Positions 1-8,339 of a stretch of 35,772 nucleotides of DNA are shown in pieces (positions within the stretch are counted from its first letter, which is position 1; each line of letters starts with the position of its first letter). Origin of the DNA: Alphaproteobacteria bacterium (GTDB lineage: Bacteria; Pseudomonadota; Alphaproteobacteria; Sphingomonadales; Emcibacteraceae); the NCBI GenBank assembly GCA_024280095.1, contig JAJRQU010000131.1:1-35772 (forward strand). Reading direction: 5' to 3'. The translations under genes and the position numbers were made by a program. Below the pieces are notes generated by a model, which was not told the DNA's origin, ran no database searches, and saw only the letters and a program-made list of their open reading frames with translations.

Positions 1-1
1 A

Positions 2-46
2 GCCGAAAAAATCCTTCAAAGACTTCATGAGGAGAAAAGAATATGA
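2..46 (+). CDS. C-terminal end of an upstream gene (partial)
   Basis: Frame 2 is open from the window edge and reads AEKILQRLHEEKRI before TGA at 44-46. That stop overlaps the ligC ATG (43-45) as ATGA, the usual sign of translational coupling inside an operon. Too little is present to name the product. A protocatechuate-pathway gene is a reasonable guess because of ligC. Frame 1 also ends nearby (TGA at 28-30), so the frame choice rests on the overlap. Confidence 0.4.
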   Translation, partial: AEKILQRLHEEKRI

Positions 47-984
47 AAATATGTCTCGCGGGCACAGGCGCCTTTGGAATGAAACATCTTAGTGCCATTA
101 ACAATATCGACGGCGTGGAAGTCGCTTCCATCGTCGGGCGCGAAATAGGCTCTGCTGAAAAAGTCGCCAAAGAACACGGCATCCCCCATTGGACCGCTGA
201 CCTGTCGACAAGCCTTGCCCTACCGGGTATTGACGCCGTCATCCTTACCACGCCGACGCAATTGCATGCAGAGCAAGCTATCCAGTGTATGAAGGCAGGC
301 AAACATGTTATGGTGGAAATTCCCATGGCGGATACGCTGGAAGATTCCGAGCGTATAGTGGCCACCCAGAAAGAAACAGGCCTTGTGGCCATGGCCGGAC
401 ATACCCGCCGTTTTAACCCCTCCCATCAGTGGATTCATAACAAGATTCAGGCCGGAGAATTAAAAATCCAGCAAATGGATGTGCAAACCTATTTCTTCCG
501 CCGAAAAAACATTAATGCGGAGGGAAAGGCGCGCAGCTGGACCGATCACCTTTTGTGGCATCATGCCTGCCATACGGTTGATCTTTTTCAATATCAGACA
601 GGAGAGTTGATTTCGGAAGTATATGGTATTCAGGGCCCGCCGCATGCTGAATTGGGGATAGCAATGGATATGAATATTATCATGAAGGTTCCTTCCGGGG
701 CCATCTGTACCCTTTCATTATCGTTTAACAACAACGGACCTCTGGGGACTTTCTTCCGTTATATCGGAGATAATGGCACATATCTCGCCCGTTATGACGA
801 CTTGTTAGATGGCTACGAAAAACCGATCGACCTTAGCGGTGTCGCGGTATCCAACAACGGAATAGAGCTACAGGATCGAGAGTTTTTTGCCGCAATCCGC
901 GAGGGACGCGAACCAAATGCCAGCGTCGCCCAATGCCTGCCCGCCATGAAAATTCTTGATCAGGTCGAGCGGGGTTTTAAGTGA
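43..984 (+). CDS. ligC: 4-carboxy-2-hydroxymuconate-6-semialdehyde dehydrogenase (LigC-like)
   Basis: A 313-residue Gfo/Idh/MocA-family oxidoreductase. The N-terminal Rossmann fold shows GTGAFG at residues 7-12. The central part carries the segments GHTRRFNPSHQ, MDVQTYFFRRKN and RSWTDHLLWHH, which I recognise from sphingomonad LigC. LigC oxidises the 4,5-ring-cleavage product of protocatechuate to 2-pyrone-4,6-dicarboxylate with NAD(P)+ in the cytoplasm. The start is supported by AGGAG eight bases upstream and by the ATGA overlap with the preceding frame. Its stop overlaps the GTG start of the next, broken gene. No other lig gene lies downstream, so any remaining pathway genes would have to be left of the window. 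The family call is firm. The exact substrate rests on remembered similarity. Confidence 0.85.
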   Translation: MKICLAGTGAFGMKHLSAINNIDGVEVASIVGREIGSAEKVAKEHGIPHWTADLSTSLALPGIDAVILTTPTQLHAEQAIQCMKAGKHVMVEIPMADTLEDSERIVATQKETGLVAMAGHTRRFNPSHQWIHNKIQAGELKIQQMDVQTYFFRRKNINAEGKARSWTDHLLWHHACHTVDLFQYQTGELISEVYGIQGPPHAELGIAMDMNIIMKVPSGAICTLSLSFNNNGPLGTFFRYIGDNGTYLARYDDLLDGYEKPIDLSGVAVSNNGIELQDREFFAAIREGREPNASVAQCLPAMKILDQVERGFK

Positions 985-1140
985 TAACAAGAAAACTGGG
1001 GCAGTTCTCATCTTTTGCCATGGGTCTTGGCTGTATGAATTTGTCCCACGCTTACGGCACCCCGCCAGACACGCAAACCGCCAGATGTCTCTTAAATGAA
1101 GCCCTCGATATAGGCTATTCTCTGTTTAATACGGCGGCAT
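981..1140 (+). pseudogene. aldo/keto reductase, 5' fragment
   Basis: A GTG at 981 overlaps the ligC stop (GTGA) and opens a frame reading RKLGQFSSFAMGLGCMNLS, then ARCLLNEALDIGYSLFNTA. This is the start of an aldo/keto reductase: the first strand, the GLGCM turn and the F-x-T-A strand that should carry the active-site Asp, which is Asn here. After about base 1135 the family pattern stops: the Y-G and N-E-E segments expected next are absent and unrelated sequence follows. About 50 of roughly 300 residues remain, so the gene is dead. It was probably the next gene of the ligC operon before a recombination event. Confidence 0.7.
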
Positions 1141-1174
1141 GTTCAAGAATGATGAAGGTGTGCGGGAAATTAAT

Positions 1175-1297
1175 GGCAGGCCCGAGGTTATTGGCAAGCT
1201 TCTTGGTCACTCACAGCCCCAAACAACCGCCCGCTATGCTCATCTGGATGCCAGCCCGGTCGGAGAAGCCACCAATCGAATAATCCCGGAACATTGA
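1175..1297 (+). pseudogene. tyrosine recombinase/phage integrase, 3' fragment
   Basis: The frame starting at 1175 reads GRPEVIGKLLGHSQPQTTAR followed by YAHLDASPVGEATNRI and a TGA at 1295-1297. This is the C-terminal end of a tyrosine recombinase: LLGH carries the conserved His of box II, and the Y of ARYAHL is the nucleophile. The upstream catalytic Arg and Lys are absent. The fragment lies directly between the aldo/keto reductase stub and the point where the opposite-strand DUF4198-like gene loses its own sequence (about 1280-1297). It is therefore the remnant of an integrated element now largely deleted. Confidence 0.8.
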
Positions 1298-1660
1298 GGC
1301 CGGAAGCGCGATATAATCCGGGTGGGCCGCAAGTCCGGCAAGTCCGGTGCCATTGGGCTGTGCCACAAGACCGATATAGGTGGCAAGCAATTTTGGGTTG
1401 TTATCAACGTCACGTACGTCGCCGCCTGCTTCCTCAGGGGTCATGCGCTTGCTGCCCATAACAATACTTATGTCACGGGACATTTTCTTGGTGATGGAAT
1501 AACCGCTCTTATAGTAAGTGCCGTTATACAAGGTTAGGAAATTATCCTTACCTGGCAACATATTATACAGGTCCGAAAACAAGTATGTCTGATGGGCATT
1601 TGCCGATGATGAGATCAAGGCTACGGCGCCAGCGATCATAGAGATGAGTAGTTTTTTCAT
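1211..1660 (-). CDS. DUF4198-like periplasmic protein, 3'-truncated
   Basis: A 149-residue frame with a clear signal peptide (KKLLISMIAGAVALISSSANA, with predicted cleavage just before His23) and a mature start HQTYLFSD typical of DUF4198-like periplasmic proteins found next to metal transporters. Family-like sequence continues to about residue 127 (PDYIALPASMFRDY). The last ~20 residues are antisense to the integrase fragment, so the native C-terminus has been replaced. It lies 41 bases downstream of the HupE/UreJ-like gene in the same direction, with AGAAAGAAG as a possible ribosome site. It probably served the same uptake system. Whether the shortened product folds is unknown. The family assignment is moderate. 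Confidence 0.55.
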   Translation of the reverse strand: MKKLLISMIAGAVALISSSANAHQTYLFSDLYNMLPGKDNFLTLYNGTYYKSGYSITKKMSRDISIVMGSKRMTPEEAGGDVRDVDNNPKLLATYIGLVAQPNGTGLAGLAAHPDYIALPASMFRDYSIGGFSDRAGIQMSIAGGCLGL

Positions 1661-1701
1661 TTTGACTTCTTTCTGTTTAAAGTTGATGTAAGAGTGAGTG
1701 A

Positions 1702-2517
1702 TTAGTCATGGCGGGGCCTTTTAGGTAAGACTTCTCCCCCATATTCTGTCTGGCCCTGACTATTTTTGAGCATGGTGGCATGGGTGTGAGAATGATCATC
1801 CTTGCTGATGGGGAATTCTTCCCCGTAAGTAGTGTGCACAAACCCATGGAGTTGCATCAGGGCCAGCAACGCACCGATAACGATCAGTGAAACATTGGCC
1901 GCGCCGCTAAAGGCTTTGAAACTTTTTGTCGACCGCCAGAAATGAAGCACGATCCACATAATAACAAGTGCCGCGATCTGTCCAAGTTCGACGCCCACAT
2001 TAAACGAAATTATATGCATCAGCATGCCGGTGTCGGCATCAATCGGCAACGTTTGTAGACGCGTTGACAGGCCAAAACCGTGGATCAGGCCAAAGAGCAG
2101 AACCATCAGCAACAGGCTGGGGGCTTCCCGGTTTAAATATTTTTTAAAGCCATCCAGGTTTTCAAAGCCCTTATAGATAACGGTAAAGGCAATGATGGTA
2201 TCGATCAGATAATAATCCATGGTTATCTGAAGATACGTTGCTGAAATCAGGGTTATGGTGTGGCCAAGGGTGAAGGCGGTTACAAACTTTAGAATTGAGG
2301 TAAATCGGGTCAGAAAAAACATGACCCCAAACAGGAACAATAGGTGATCGTAACCTGTCACCATATGTTCTGCACCCAGAATTAGATATTGAAGGTCGCC
2401 GCCTTCAATCATTCTGCGTCGGGCCTCCTCCGTAATGCCGTGGGCAAAAGCCGACGAGTTGATGCCAGCAAATACGGCGGTGGTAAAAAAGAATAAAAAG
2501 AATTGTTTTAAACGCAT
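1702..2517 (-). CDS. HupE/UreJ family membrane protein
   Basis: 271 residues. A signal peptide (residues 1-25, ending SSAFAHG) is followed by six or so hydrophobic helices. The family pattern is visible: GAEHMVTGYDHLLFLFGV, then FTLGHTITL, then GLIHGFGLS, histidine-rich segments expected to line a metal path. The C-terminal tail is soluble and also His-rich (DDHSHTHAT). HupE/UreJ relatives are linked to nickel or cobalt entry, but members beside TonB receptors have no settled substrate. GGGAG eight bases before the ATG supports the start. It lies 62 bases after the reductase gene on the same strand and is probably co-transcribed with it. The family is confident, the transported ion is not. 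Confidence 0.8.
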   Translation of the reverse strand: MRLKQFFLFFFTTAVFAGINSSAFAHGITEEARRRMIEGGDLQYLILGAEHMVTGYDHLLFLFGVMFFLTRFTSILKFVTAFTLGHTITLISATYLQITMDYYLIDTIIAFTVIYKGFENLDGFKKYLNREAPSLLLMVLLFGLIHGFGLSTRLQTLPIDADTGMLMHIISFNVGVELGQIAALVIMWIVLHFWRSTKSFKAFSGAANVSLIVIGALLALMQLHGFVHTTYGEEFPISKDDHSHTHATMLKNSQGQTEYGGEVLPKRPRHD

Positions 2518-2579
2518 TATTATCTCCCAAAAGATTCAAAATCAGAATTGTGTCAGGCCTGTTTCGGCCCAGGTTTTTG

Positions 2580-5081
2580 TTAAATCCCAAAATCGTCGAA
2601 CGAAATATTATTCTCTGGTATGCCAAGGTCATGCAGCATGGCTCTGGTCGCGGCCAGCATGGCTGGTGGGCCACAAAGATAAAACTCGCTATTGTTCAGG
2701 TCAGGATGATCTGACAGATAGTGCTTCATTGTAATCTTATGAATGAAACCTGTTGGGCCATCCCAGTTGTCTGTGTCTTTTGGCTCAGACAAGCCAATCT
2801 GAAACATCATATTTTTATGATTATTCATCAGGGATTCGAATTCTTCCTGATAGAAAATATCTTCCCTGTTTCTGACGCCGTACCAGAAACTGATTTTTCG
2901 GTCGGTTTTTTTATAGAGTAACTGGTCCCGGATGATTGCCCTGAGCGGCGCCATGCCGGCTCCGCCGCCAATAAGGATCATTTCCCGGTCACTGTCTTTA
3001 GCCGCAAAATGACCAAAGGGTCCGGACAGGGTAATTTTCTCTCCAACCTTGAGGCTGCACATATAACTCGACCCTATACCCACGGGAATATCCAGTTGGC
3101 CAACAGGAGCGGGCATCTGGCGGACATTCAAAACGATCTCTTGCGGATTTTCTTCAGAAGGTGTTGCCAGAGAATAGGCACGGCTTACTGTCATTTCATC
3201 GTCGGTGGGGATATCCACAAGCATATAACTGCCGGCCCGGTAGGAGAATATGTCGCTGGAGGGTATTTTCAGTGTTATTTCCTTGATATTCGGCGTGAGG
3301 AATTTGCTTGAGATAACTTCTGCCTGATAGGGCTTTTGAGATAAAATATCCTGCGGTATTTCCACAGCAATATCCTCAATCAGGCGGTGCTGACAGGATA
3401 AGCGGTAGCCTTCATCCAATTCTTTTTGCGAGAAATGATGCTGGTCTGCATCTAGAATGGGGGTATCGATATTGGTGAATTTAACCCGACACAGGCCGCA
3501 GGTGCCACCGCCGCCACAGCTTGAAGGCAAATGAATTCCTGCCTGAGCCAGGCTGTTGTAAACTGGCGTGCCTAATTCTGTTGCAAGCTTATTGTTCAAA
3601 CCACCATAGATATCGAGAACGGTTAGATTCAGGCTGGTTTTTCTACGCAATATTCTGTTCCAGGCTGCCTTGAATTCCGTAAGGGTAAAAGACTGAAACA
3701 GAAGGATGACGCCGCTGATAGCCAACCACAGCGAGAAAAAGCCAATAGCAATTATCCACGGGCTGTTGAAGTGAAGATTTCCGGGATAATCCATAAAATG
3801 AAGCATTATAAAAAAGTCAAATATCCGCCATGTATCATTACGACGTGCTACGATATGTCCGGTTTCAACCGATATATAAAGTGCTGTTTGCCGATTATCA
3901 TCAAAGTCAATTTTCCAGGCAGGGCCTTTTTCATCCGGTGTGTCGGATGTTGGCATCTGGACGGTCTGGGCATATAGGACTTTGGCGGATCCGCTATAAT
4001 CATTGACAGCGATCTTGCGGCTTGTTTTTTCATCGACAATAACGGGTTGATCCAATCTGGCATCAATAAGACGATCACCGTTCTTATCGGTAATCTGATA
4101 AACCAGTTGTCCATTTAAATTGCGTAGTGTTAGCTTTTGGAAGCTGTTGAGATCTTTCAGGTTAATAATATCTATAATCTCAGGCTGTGTGGCATCCGAA
4201 AAGAGTATCTGAGGGGCAAGGTGCCGTGACCTATCGTCGCCCTGTACGGTTTCATGATGCAATATGGACATGCCTAACCCGGTGGCACACCATATGATCA
4301 CTTGCAGGCCAATAATAAGGCCTAGCCATTTATGAATTGTTCTGAAGAACTGTCCCCTCAGAGAGGAAGAACTTGTTGTGACAGCTTGAGAGCGCTTGTT
4401 GTTGAAACTGTAAAATAATAACCATATACCGGTGAGGGCGGATAGGGTAACCAGGGTTGCCGCAATGCGCAATAGCCAATTATTGACGTCGGACCGGTCT
4501 TCATAGTCCATAATATGCAGCATCCAGAGAAAATCAAAAGCGCGCCAGAAATCATGGCGTTTGGCAATTAATTTTCCGGTTACCGGGGAAATATACAGTG
4601 TTGGCGAGGCCAGATCATGGAAATTTACCTGCCATAGGGGCAAGGGTCGGCTTTGAATTTCAGAGGGCGGATTATCTGTCAGCAACCGTATGGACAAAAT
4701 TGGTCCCGGACCGGCATAGAGCTTTTGAGCTATGGTCAGAATGGTCGTCTCTGGTAAGGGAGAAAGTTTCTGACCATCCCGGGCATCAACCAGATGAACA
4801 GTATTTGGGGTTTCTATTTCATAGACGGGATTATCGAGCAGACTTCCGGCTTCTATTTTTGTTGCCGTTGGAAATTTTTTTATCAAATCATTGATGTTAA
4901 CGGAATAAGAAGTTTGATCGGATGTTAAAGGTTTTTCAATATTCACGAGATGGTCGCCGTGAATATAGTCAATGGAAATGGTGACCATATAAAAGCCACT
5001 TAAAGCCCAGAGGAACATTTGTACACCAATGACCAGGAAGAGCCATTTATGCCATTTTCTTGAAAGAAAGGAAGCCTTCAT
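2580..5081 (-). CDS. duplicated PepSY-TM protein fused to an NqrF-like ferredoxin/FAD/NAD(H) reductase
   Basis: 833 residues from the ATG at 5081. A longer reading from a TTG at 5108 has no ribosome site, whereas GGTGAAG lies eight bases before 5081. Residue numbers here follow the longer frame. Two PepSY-TM units follow each other: KWHKWLFLVIGVQ (~19-31) to FWRAFDFLWMLHIMDY (~188-202), and IHKWLGLIIGLQ (~258-269) to TWRIFDFFIMLHFMDY (~426-441). A 2Fe-2S ferredoxin domain follows with Cys 531, 537, 540 and 572. Next come an FAD domain (RAYSLATP, ~643) and an NAD domain (GGGAGMAPLRAI, ~714; YLCGPPAM, ~810). The end, ENNISFDDFGI, resembles NqrF. The likely role is moving electrons from cytosolic NADH to a periplasmic or membrane acceptor such as a ferric chelate. 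The acceptor is inferred from the neighbours. Confidence 0.85.
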   Translation of the reverse strand: MKASFLSRKWHKWLFLVIGVQMFLWALSGFYMVTISIDYIHGDHLVNIEKPLTSDQTSYSVNINDLIKKFPTATKIEAGSLLDNPVYEIETPNTVHLVDARDGQKLSPLPETTILTIAQKLYAGPGPILSIRLLTDNPPSEIQSRPLPLWQVNFHDLASPTLYISPVTGKLIAKRHDFWRAFDFLWMLHIMDYEDRSDVNNWLLRIAATLVTLSALTGIWLLFYSFNNKRSQAVTTSSSSLRGQFFRTIHKWLGLIIGLQVIIWCATGLGMSILHHETVQGDDRSRHLAPQILFSDATQPEIIDIINLKDLNSFQKLTLRNLNGQLVYQITDKNGDRLIDARLDQPVIVDEKTSRKIAVNDYSGSAKVLYAQTVQMPTSDTPDEKGPAWKIDFDDNRQTALYISVETGHIVARRNDTWRIFDFFIMLHFMDYPGNLHFNSPWIIAIGFFSLWLAISGVILLFQSFTLTEFKAAWNRILRRKTSLNLTVLDIYGGLNNKLATELGTPVYNSLAQAGIHLPSSCGGGGTCGLCRVKFTNIDTPILDADQHHFSQKELDEGYRLSCQHRLIEDIAVEIPQDILSQKPYQAEVISSKFLTPNIKEITLKIPSSDIFSYRAGSYMLVDIPTDDEMTVSRAYSLATPSEENPQEIVLNVRQMPAPVGQLDIPVGIGSSYMCSLKVGEKITLSGPFGHFAAKDSDREMILIGGGAGMAPLRAIIRDQLLYKKTDRKISFWYGVRNREDIFYQEEFESLMNNHKNMMFQIGLSEPKDTDNWDGPTGFIHKITMKHYLSDHPDLNNSEFYLCGPPAMLAATRAMLHDLGIPENNISFDDFGI

Positions 5082-5130
5082 TACCGCATCTTCACCGTTA
5101 GGATACAAATATTATTGTGTGAAAATTAGT

Positions 5131-5156
5131 AGGGCTGCAACTTTTGCCGCAGCCCT
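5131..5156 (-). terminator. hairpin between receptor and reductase genes, possible attenuator
   Basis: A perfect 8-bp inverted repeat, AGGGCTGC (5131-5138) and GCAGCCCT (5149-5156), with a 10-base loop. It lies in the 67-bp gap after the TonB receptor stop. On the minus strand it is followed by ACTAATTTTC, a weak U-tract. It could partly terminate receptor transcription or protect the receptor mRNA 3' end, allowing more receptor than reductase. Confidence 0.45.
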
Positions 5157-5175
5157 GTATATATAAGCTAAAGCC

Positions 5176-8100
5176 CTATTCCATACGATATGTCAGGCGA
5201 ATATACCCTCGACGCCCGGCCAGATCATAGGTCATGGTATCCGTGTTGCCATCTGTCCAACTGGCTACCCGTGGAGCCTTCTTGTCTAAGAGGTTGTCAA
5301 TACCGGCAGAAACAACCAGATTTTCCATCAGGTTATAAGTACCCTGGATATTGTGATACATCACAGCACCCATATAGGACCCGATACCATCGGTGGCAAA
5401 GAAGTCATTGCCGGAACCGATATACTGGATTGAATAAGTGGCAGACCAGTCTTCCGCAGCTGTATTAAAGCTTGTCAGGGCGCGCCAAGTTGGATAGCCG
5501 CCGAAGCCGGCTCCTATGAAACCATTGAGGACAAAAGGCGTATCACCAACAAACGCCGTCCTTTCGAAGGTATCAAGATAACTTACCTGAACGTCGATCG
5601 TGTTGTTCATTTCCATGGCTTCAAAGTTATAAACCACACCCACATCAACACCTTTGACACGTTCTGAACCTGCATTGGTTTTTTGGGCTGACAGGAAGTC
5701 AATAACGCCGGTTACAGGATTACGTTGTTGATGTTGCGGACCACAGAATTCATGAGACAGGTTATCTGATTCATAACATTGTAACAATTTCACTGATCCT
5801 GAAGGTTCCGTAATGGCGTTGGTGATTTTTATGTCAAAATAATCGACAGTCACTGACAGGCCATCAACAAATTCAGGCTGCCATACAGCACCAATGGTAA
5901 GTGTCTTGGCATCTTCAGGCTGGAGATCCGGATTACCACCACGGTCAGTCAGAATGGTATTCCCAAGCTGGACATATCCGTTGGGAACGCCAATAGCCTG
6001 ACAGTTCTTGTAGATATTGGAGTTTGGATCAAGACCGTTCCAGCCACTGCAAGGATCGCTGGTTGTCAACTGCCCTTCGGATACGCCGCCAAAAAGCTCT
6101 GGTACATTTGGAATACGGAAAGCAGTGGAATAAGTTCCGCGCAGTTTGAACCCATCGATAATCTGCCAGTTAACACCAATTTTGTAGTTTGTATCAGAAT
6201 CAAACTTGTCATAATCGGAATAACGTAACGCCAGATTAAGTTCCAGACTTTCGACAAAAGGAATACCTTCCAGAACCGGAATGCTCAGCTCGGCATAAGC
6301 TTCCTTGGCTTGGGTCTTGCCGAAGATTGGGTCTTCAGCATTTGAGTTGGCAATACCAAGAACTTTGAGAGAATCGGGTTGACGCCAGCCCTTGTCTTCC
6401 CGGTATTCAAGACCGGCAGCAAATCCAACCATGCCGGCAGGAAGCTCAAAAATGGAACCGGAAATATTGGCCGTGAAGCTCAACTGTTCATTGCCGCCCA
6501 GGTCTGTCATGTCAAATGGTAAGTAATCGAGTACTTCCTGACTGATGTTGCCCACACCCAGATAGTCCCCACAAGGGATGCCGTTTGTGCCACAAATGCT
6601 GGTGTCGATGGTTTCGGCGAAGCGTTCCAGGTTGACCACGTTAGTGATCGTATCTGAACCTGTATTGCGTCCCCAGTTCATGGCAATATCCCAGCCCCAG
6701 CCATCGCCAACTGTGCCGTCCAGTCCTGCAACTATCCGGAAGGTGTTGACTTCCTGTAAGAAAATTCGTTCGCCCAGTTCCACCAGACGGCGACGCTCAA
6801 ACGTCAGGTCTTCGCCAGTCGGGTTGGTTGGATGATCCGCTGCGATGTTAAAGTTACGGAGGGTATTTGGTGATGCCGGTTGTGTTGACCGACGGTTGGT
6901 ATACATCAATTCTCCAAACATACGCACATCATCGGTGATATTATAATGACCGAAAGAGCTGAATGACAGTCGCTTGATTGGGTTAACCGCGTTAAAGTTC
7001 ACATTGTAGTTATAGCCATGGATCGACGGGTCATAAAGTTCCCAGGTTTTTCCGCCCGGTTCATTGTTAAAGTTGATGCGCACCACTTCGCCCGCGCCAT
7101 CAATATAGACTGCCCGGCCACCTGCGGTACTGGAACTGCCTCTACATTCTGTTTCACTGGTTGAGGAGAGGGGGCAAGGTACCCGAGCAGCCAGAGGGGA
7201 TGGTTTGTTATCCTGATAGCTGATACTGGTGACCAGACTGCCACGGTCATTTGACGCGCCCCAGGTCAGGTCCATGAGATACTCTTCACCGTCTCCCTTA
7301 CCTGTCATGCCGAATTTAGCGCTGACTTCGAGGCCATTGAAATCGCTGTCTGTGATGATATTTACCACGCCGGCAACGGCATCCGCGCCGTAAATCGCTG
7401 AGGCACCATCTTTCAGGACTTCAACCTGTTTAACGATTGCCATGGGCACCATTGATAAATCGACGGAACTGTTGGCACCGGTGCCACCATTCACCATACG
7501 ACGGCCATTGAGCAGAACCAGGGTTCGGTTGATACCAAGGCCGCGCAGGTTGACCTGAGGCGTTCCCCAGCCGTTGCTGACCCAGTAAGCAGCGGTCTGA
7601 TTACCACCGAAGCCAGCGGAAGCAGGCATGCGCTGCAAAAGATTTTCCATGCTGGTAATACCTGTATTTTTGATCATCTGCCGTGTCATGATGGTAACTG
7701 GCCCAACGCCTGTCAGATCTTTGCGTTTAATCCGGCTACCTGTTACGACGACTTCTTCAAAAGGACTGTCTTCTGCAGAGCTTCTTTCTCCTTCAAAAGC
7801 AAGATTGCTTTCATAATGGGCAATATCTTCTGCATCAGCAGAAAGGCTAATATTTCTCATTAAAGGCGAATTGTTTGATTGAGGGGAGCGTATGATTATA
7901 GTACCGTCCCGTTGTTCAATCACTTCAAAGGCTGTATTTTGTAATAAATAAGATAAAGCTCTTTTAGCGGACATTTCACCCTGAATAGCAGGGGAAGTTT
8001 TACCCGCCAGGAGGTTAGACCTCACCGTAATCACGACATTGGTTTTCTTTGAAAATTGCATGAGTGCCTCTGCCAGAGGTAATTCCTGCAATTCAAATTT

Positions 8101-8217
8101 ATATATGTCAGAAGCCTGTGCATTCGCAAAGGCGGTACTGATTGCAATAATTGACGTTGCGCCTAATATTTTTGCGCTAGTGATTGCTTTTGATTTTAAA
8201 TTGTTCATGGATTTCAT
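5176..8217 (-). CDS. TonB-dependent receptor with N-terminal STN signalling domain
   Basis: 1013 residues. A signal peptide (~1-35, ending ANAQA) is followed by an STN domain (~39-111: FELQELPLAEALMQFSKKT to DGTIIIRSP), which marks transducing receptors that talk to a FecR-type anti-sigma. The TonB box is probably EEVVVTGSRI (~154-163). A plug domain (~165-285, with VNLRGLGINRTLVLLNGRR and ADAVAGVVNIIT) and a 22-strand-type barrel follow. It should import a ligand across the outer membrane using TonB energy. The final residues GYIRLTYRME end in Glu rather than the usual aromatic residue. GGGAG eight bases before the ATG supports the start. Regulation by the adjacent ECF sigma is indicated by the promoter element at 8272-8299. 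The substrate cannot be read from sequence. Metal chelate or haem is an inference. Confidence 0.93.
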   Translation of the reverse strand: MKSMNNLKSKAITSAKILGATSIIAISTAFANAQASDIYKFELQELPLAEALMQFSKKTNVVITVRSNLLAGKTSPAIQGEMSAKRALSYLLQNTAFEVIEQRDGTIIIRSPQSNNSPLMRNISLSADAEDIAHYESNLAFEGERSSAEDSPFEEVVVTGSRIKRKDLTGVGPVTIMTRQMIKNTGITSMENLLQRMPASAGFGGNQTAAYWVSNGWGTPQVNLRGLGINRTLVLLNGRRMVNGGTGANSSVDLSMVPMAIVKQVEVLKDGASAIYGADAVAGVVNIITDSDFNGLEVSAKFGMTGKGDGEEYLMDLTWGASNDRGSLVTSISYQDNKPSPLAARVPCPLSSTSETECRGSSSTAGGRAVYIDGAGEVVRINFNNEPGGKTWELYDPSIHGYNYNVNFNAVNPIKRLSFSSFGHYNITDDVRMFGELMYTNRRSTQPASPNTLRNFNIAADHPTNPTGEDLTFERRRLVELGERIFLQEVNTFRIVAGLDGTVGDGWGWDIAMNWGRNTGSDTITNVVNLERFAETIDTSICGTNGIPCGDYLGVGNISQEVLDYLPFDMTDLGGNEQLSFTANISGSIFELPAGMVGFAAGLEYREDKGWRQPDSLKVLGIANSNAEDPIFGKTQAKEAYAELSIPVLEGIPFVESLELNLALRYSDYDKFDSDTNYKIGVNWQIIDGFKLRGTYSTAFRIPNVPELFGGVSEGQLTTSDPCSGWNGLDPNSNIYKNCQAIGVPNGYVQLGNTILTDRGGNPDLQPEDAKTLTIGAVWQPEFVDGLSVTVDYFDIKITNAITEPSGSVKLLQCYESDNLSHEFCGPQHQQRNPVTGVIDFLSAQKTNAGSERVKGVDVGVVYNFEAMEMNNTIDVQVSYLDTFERTAFVGDTPFVLNGFIGAGFGGYPTWRALTSFNTAAEDWSATYSIQYIGSGNDFFATDGIGSYMGAVMYHNIQGTYNLMENLVVSAGIDNLLDKKAPRVASWTDGNTDTMTYDLAGRRGYIRLTYRME

Positions 8218-8271
8218 TAATGTCGCTCCCGTATCTATGGTGGTCAGATTTTTTCTGAACCCTATCTATGG

Positions 8272-8299
8272 GACGTGGGGTGTTCCAAAAATCGCACCC
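8272..8299 (-). promoter_or_regulatory. putative ECF-sigma promoter of the TonB receptor gene
   Basis: On the minus strand the element reads GGGTGCGATTTT (8299-8288), 12 bases, then CGTC (8275-8272). The same 12-mer, the same 12-base gap and the same CGTC occur upstream of the sigma gene at 10090-10117. CGTC is a familiar -10 core for ECF sigma factors, and the spacing suits a -35/-10 pair. It lies in the 122-bp gap between fecR and the receptor gene, 55 bases before the receptor ATG. The leader below it carries a small hairpin (TCAGA/TCTGA, 8244-8258). Confidence 0.7.
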
Positions 8300-8339
8300 C
8301 TTTTTTTGTATTTAATATGATAAAATTTCTATCTCATTG

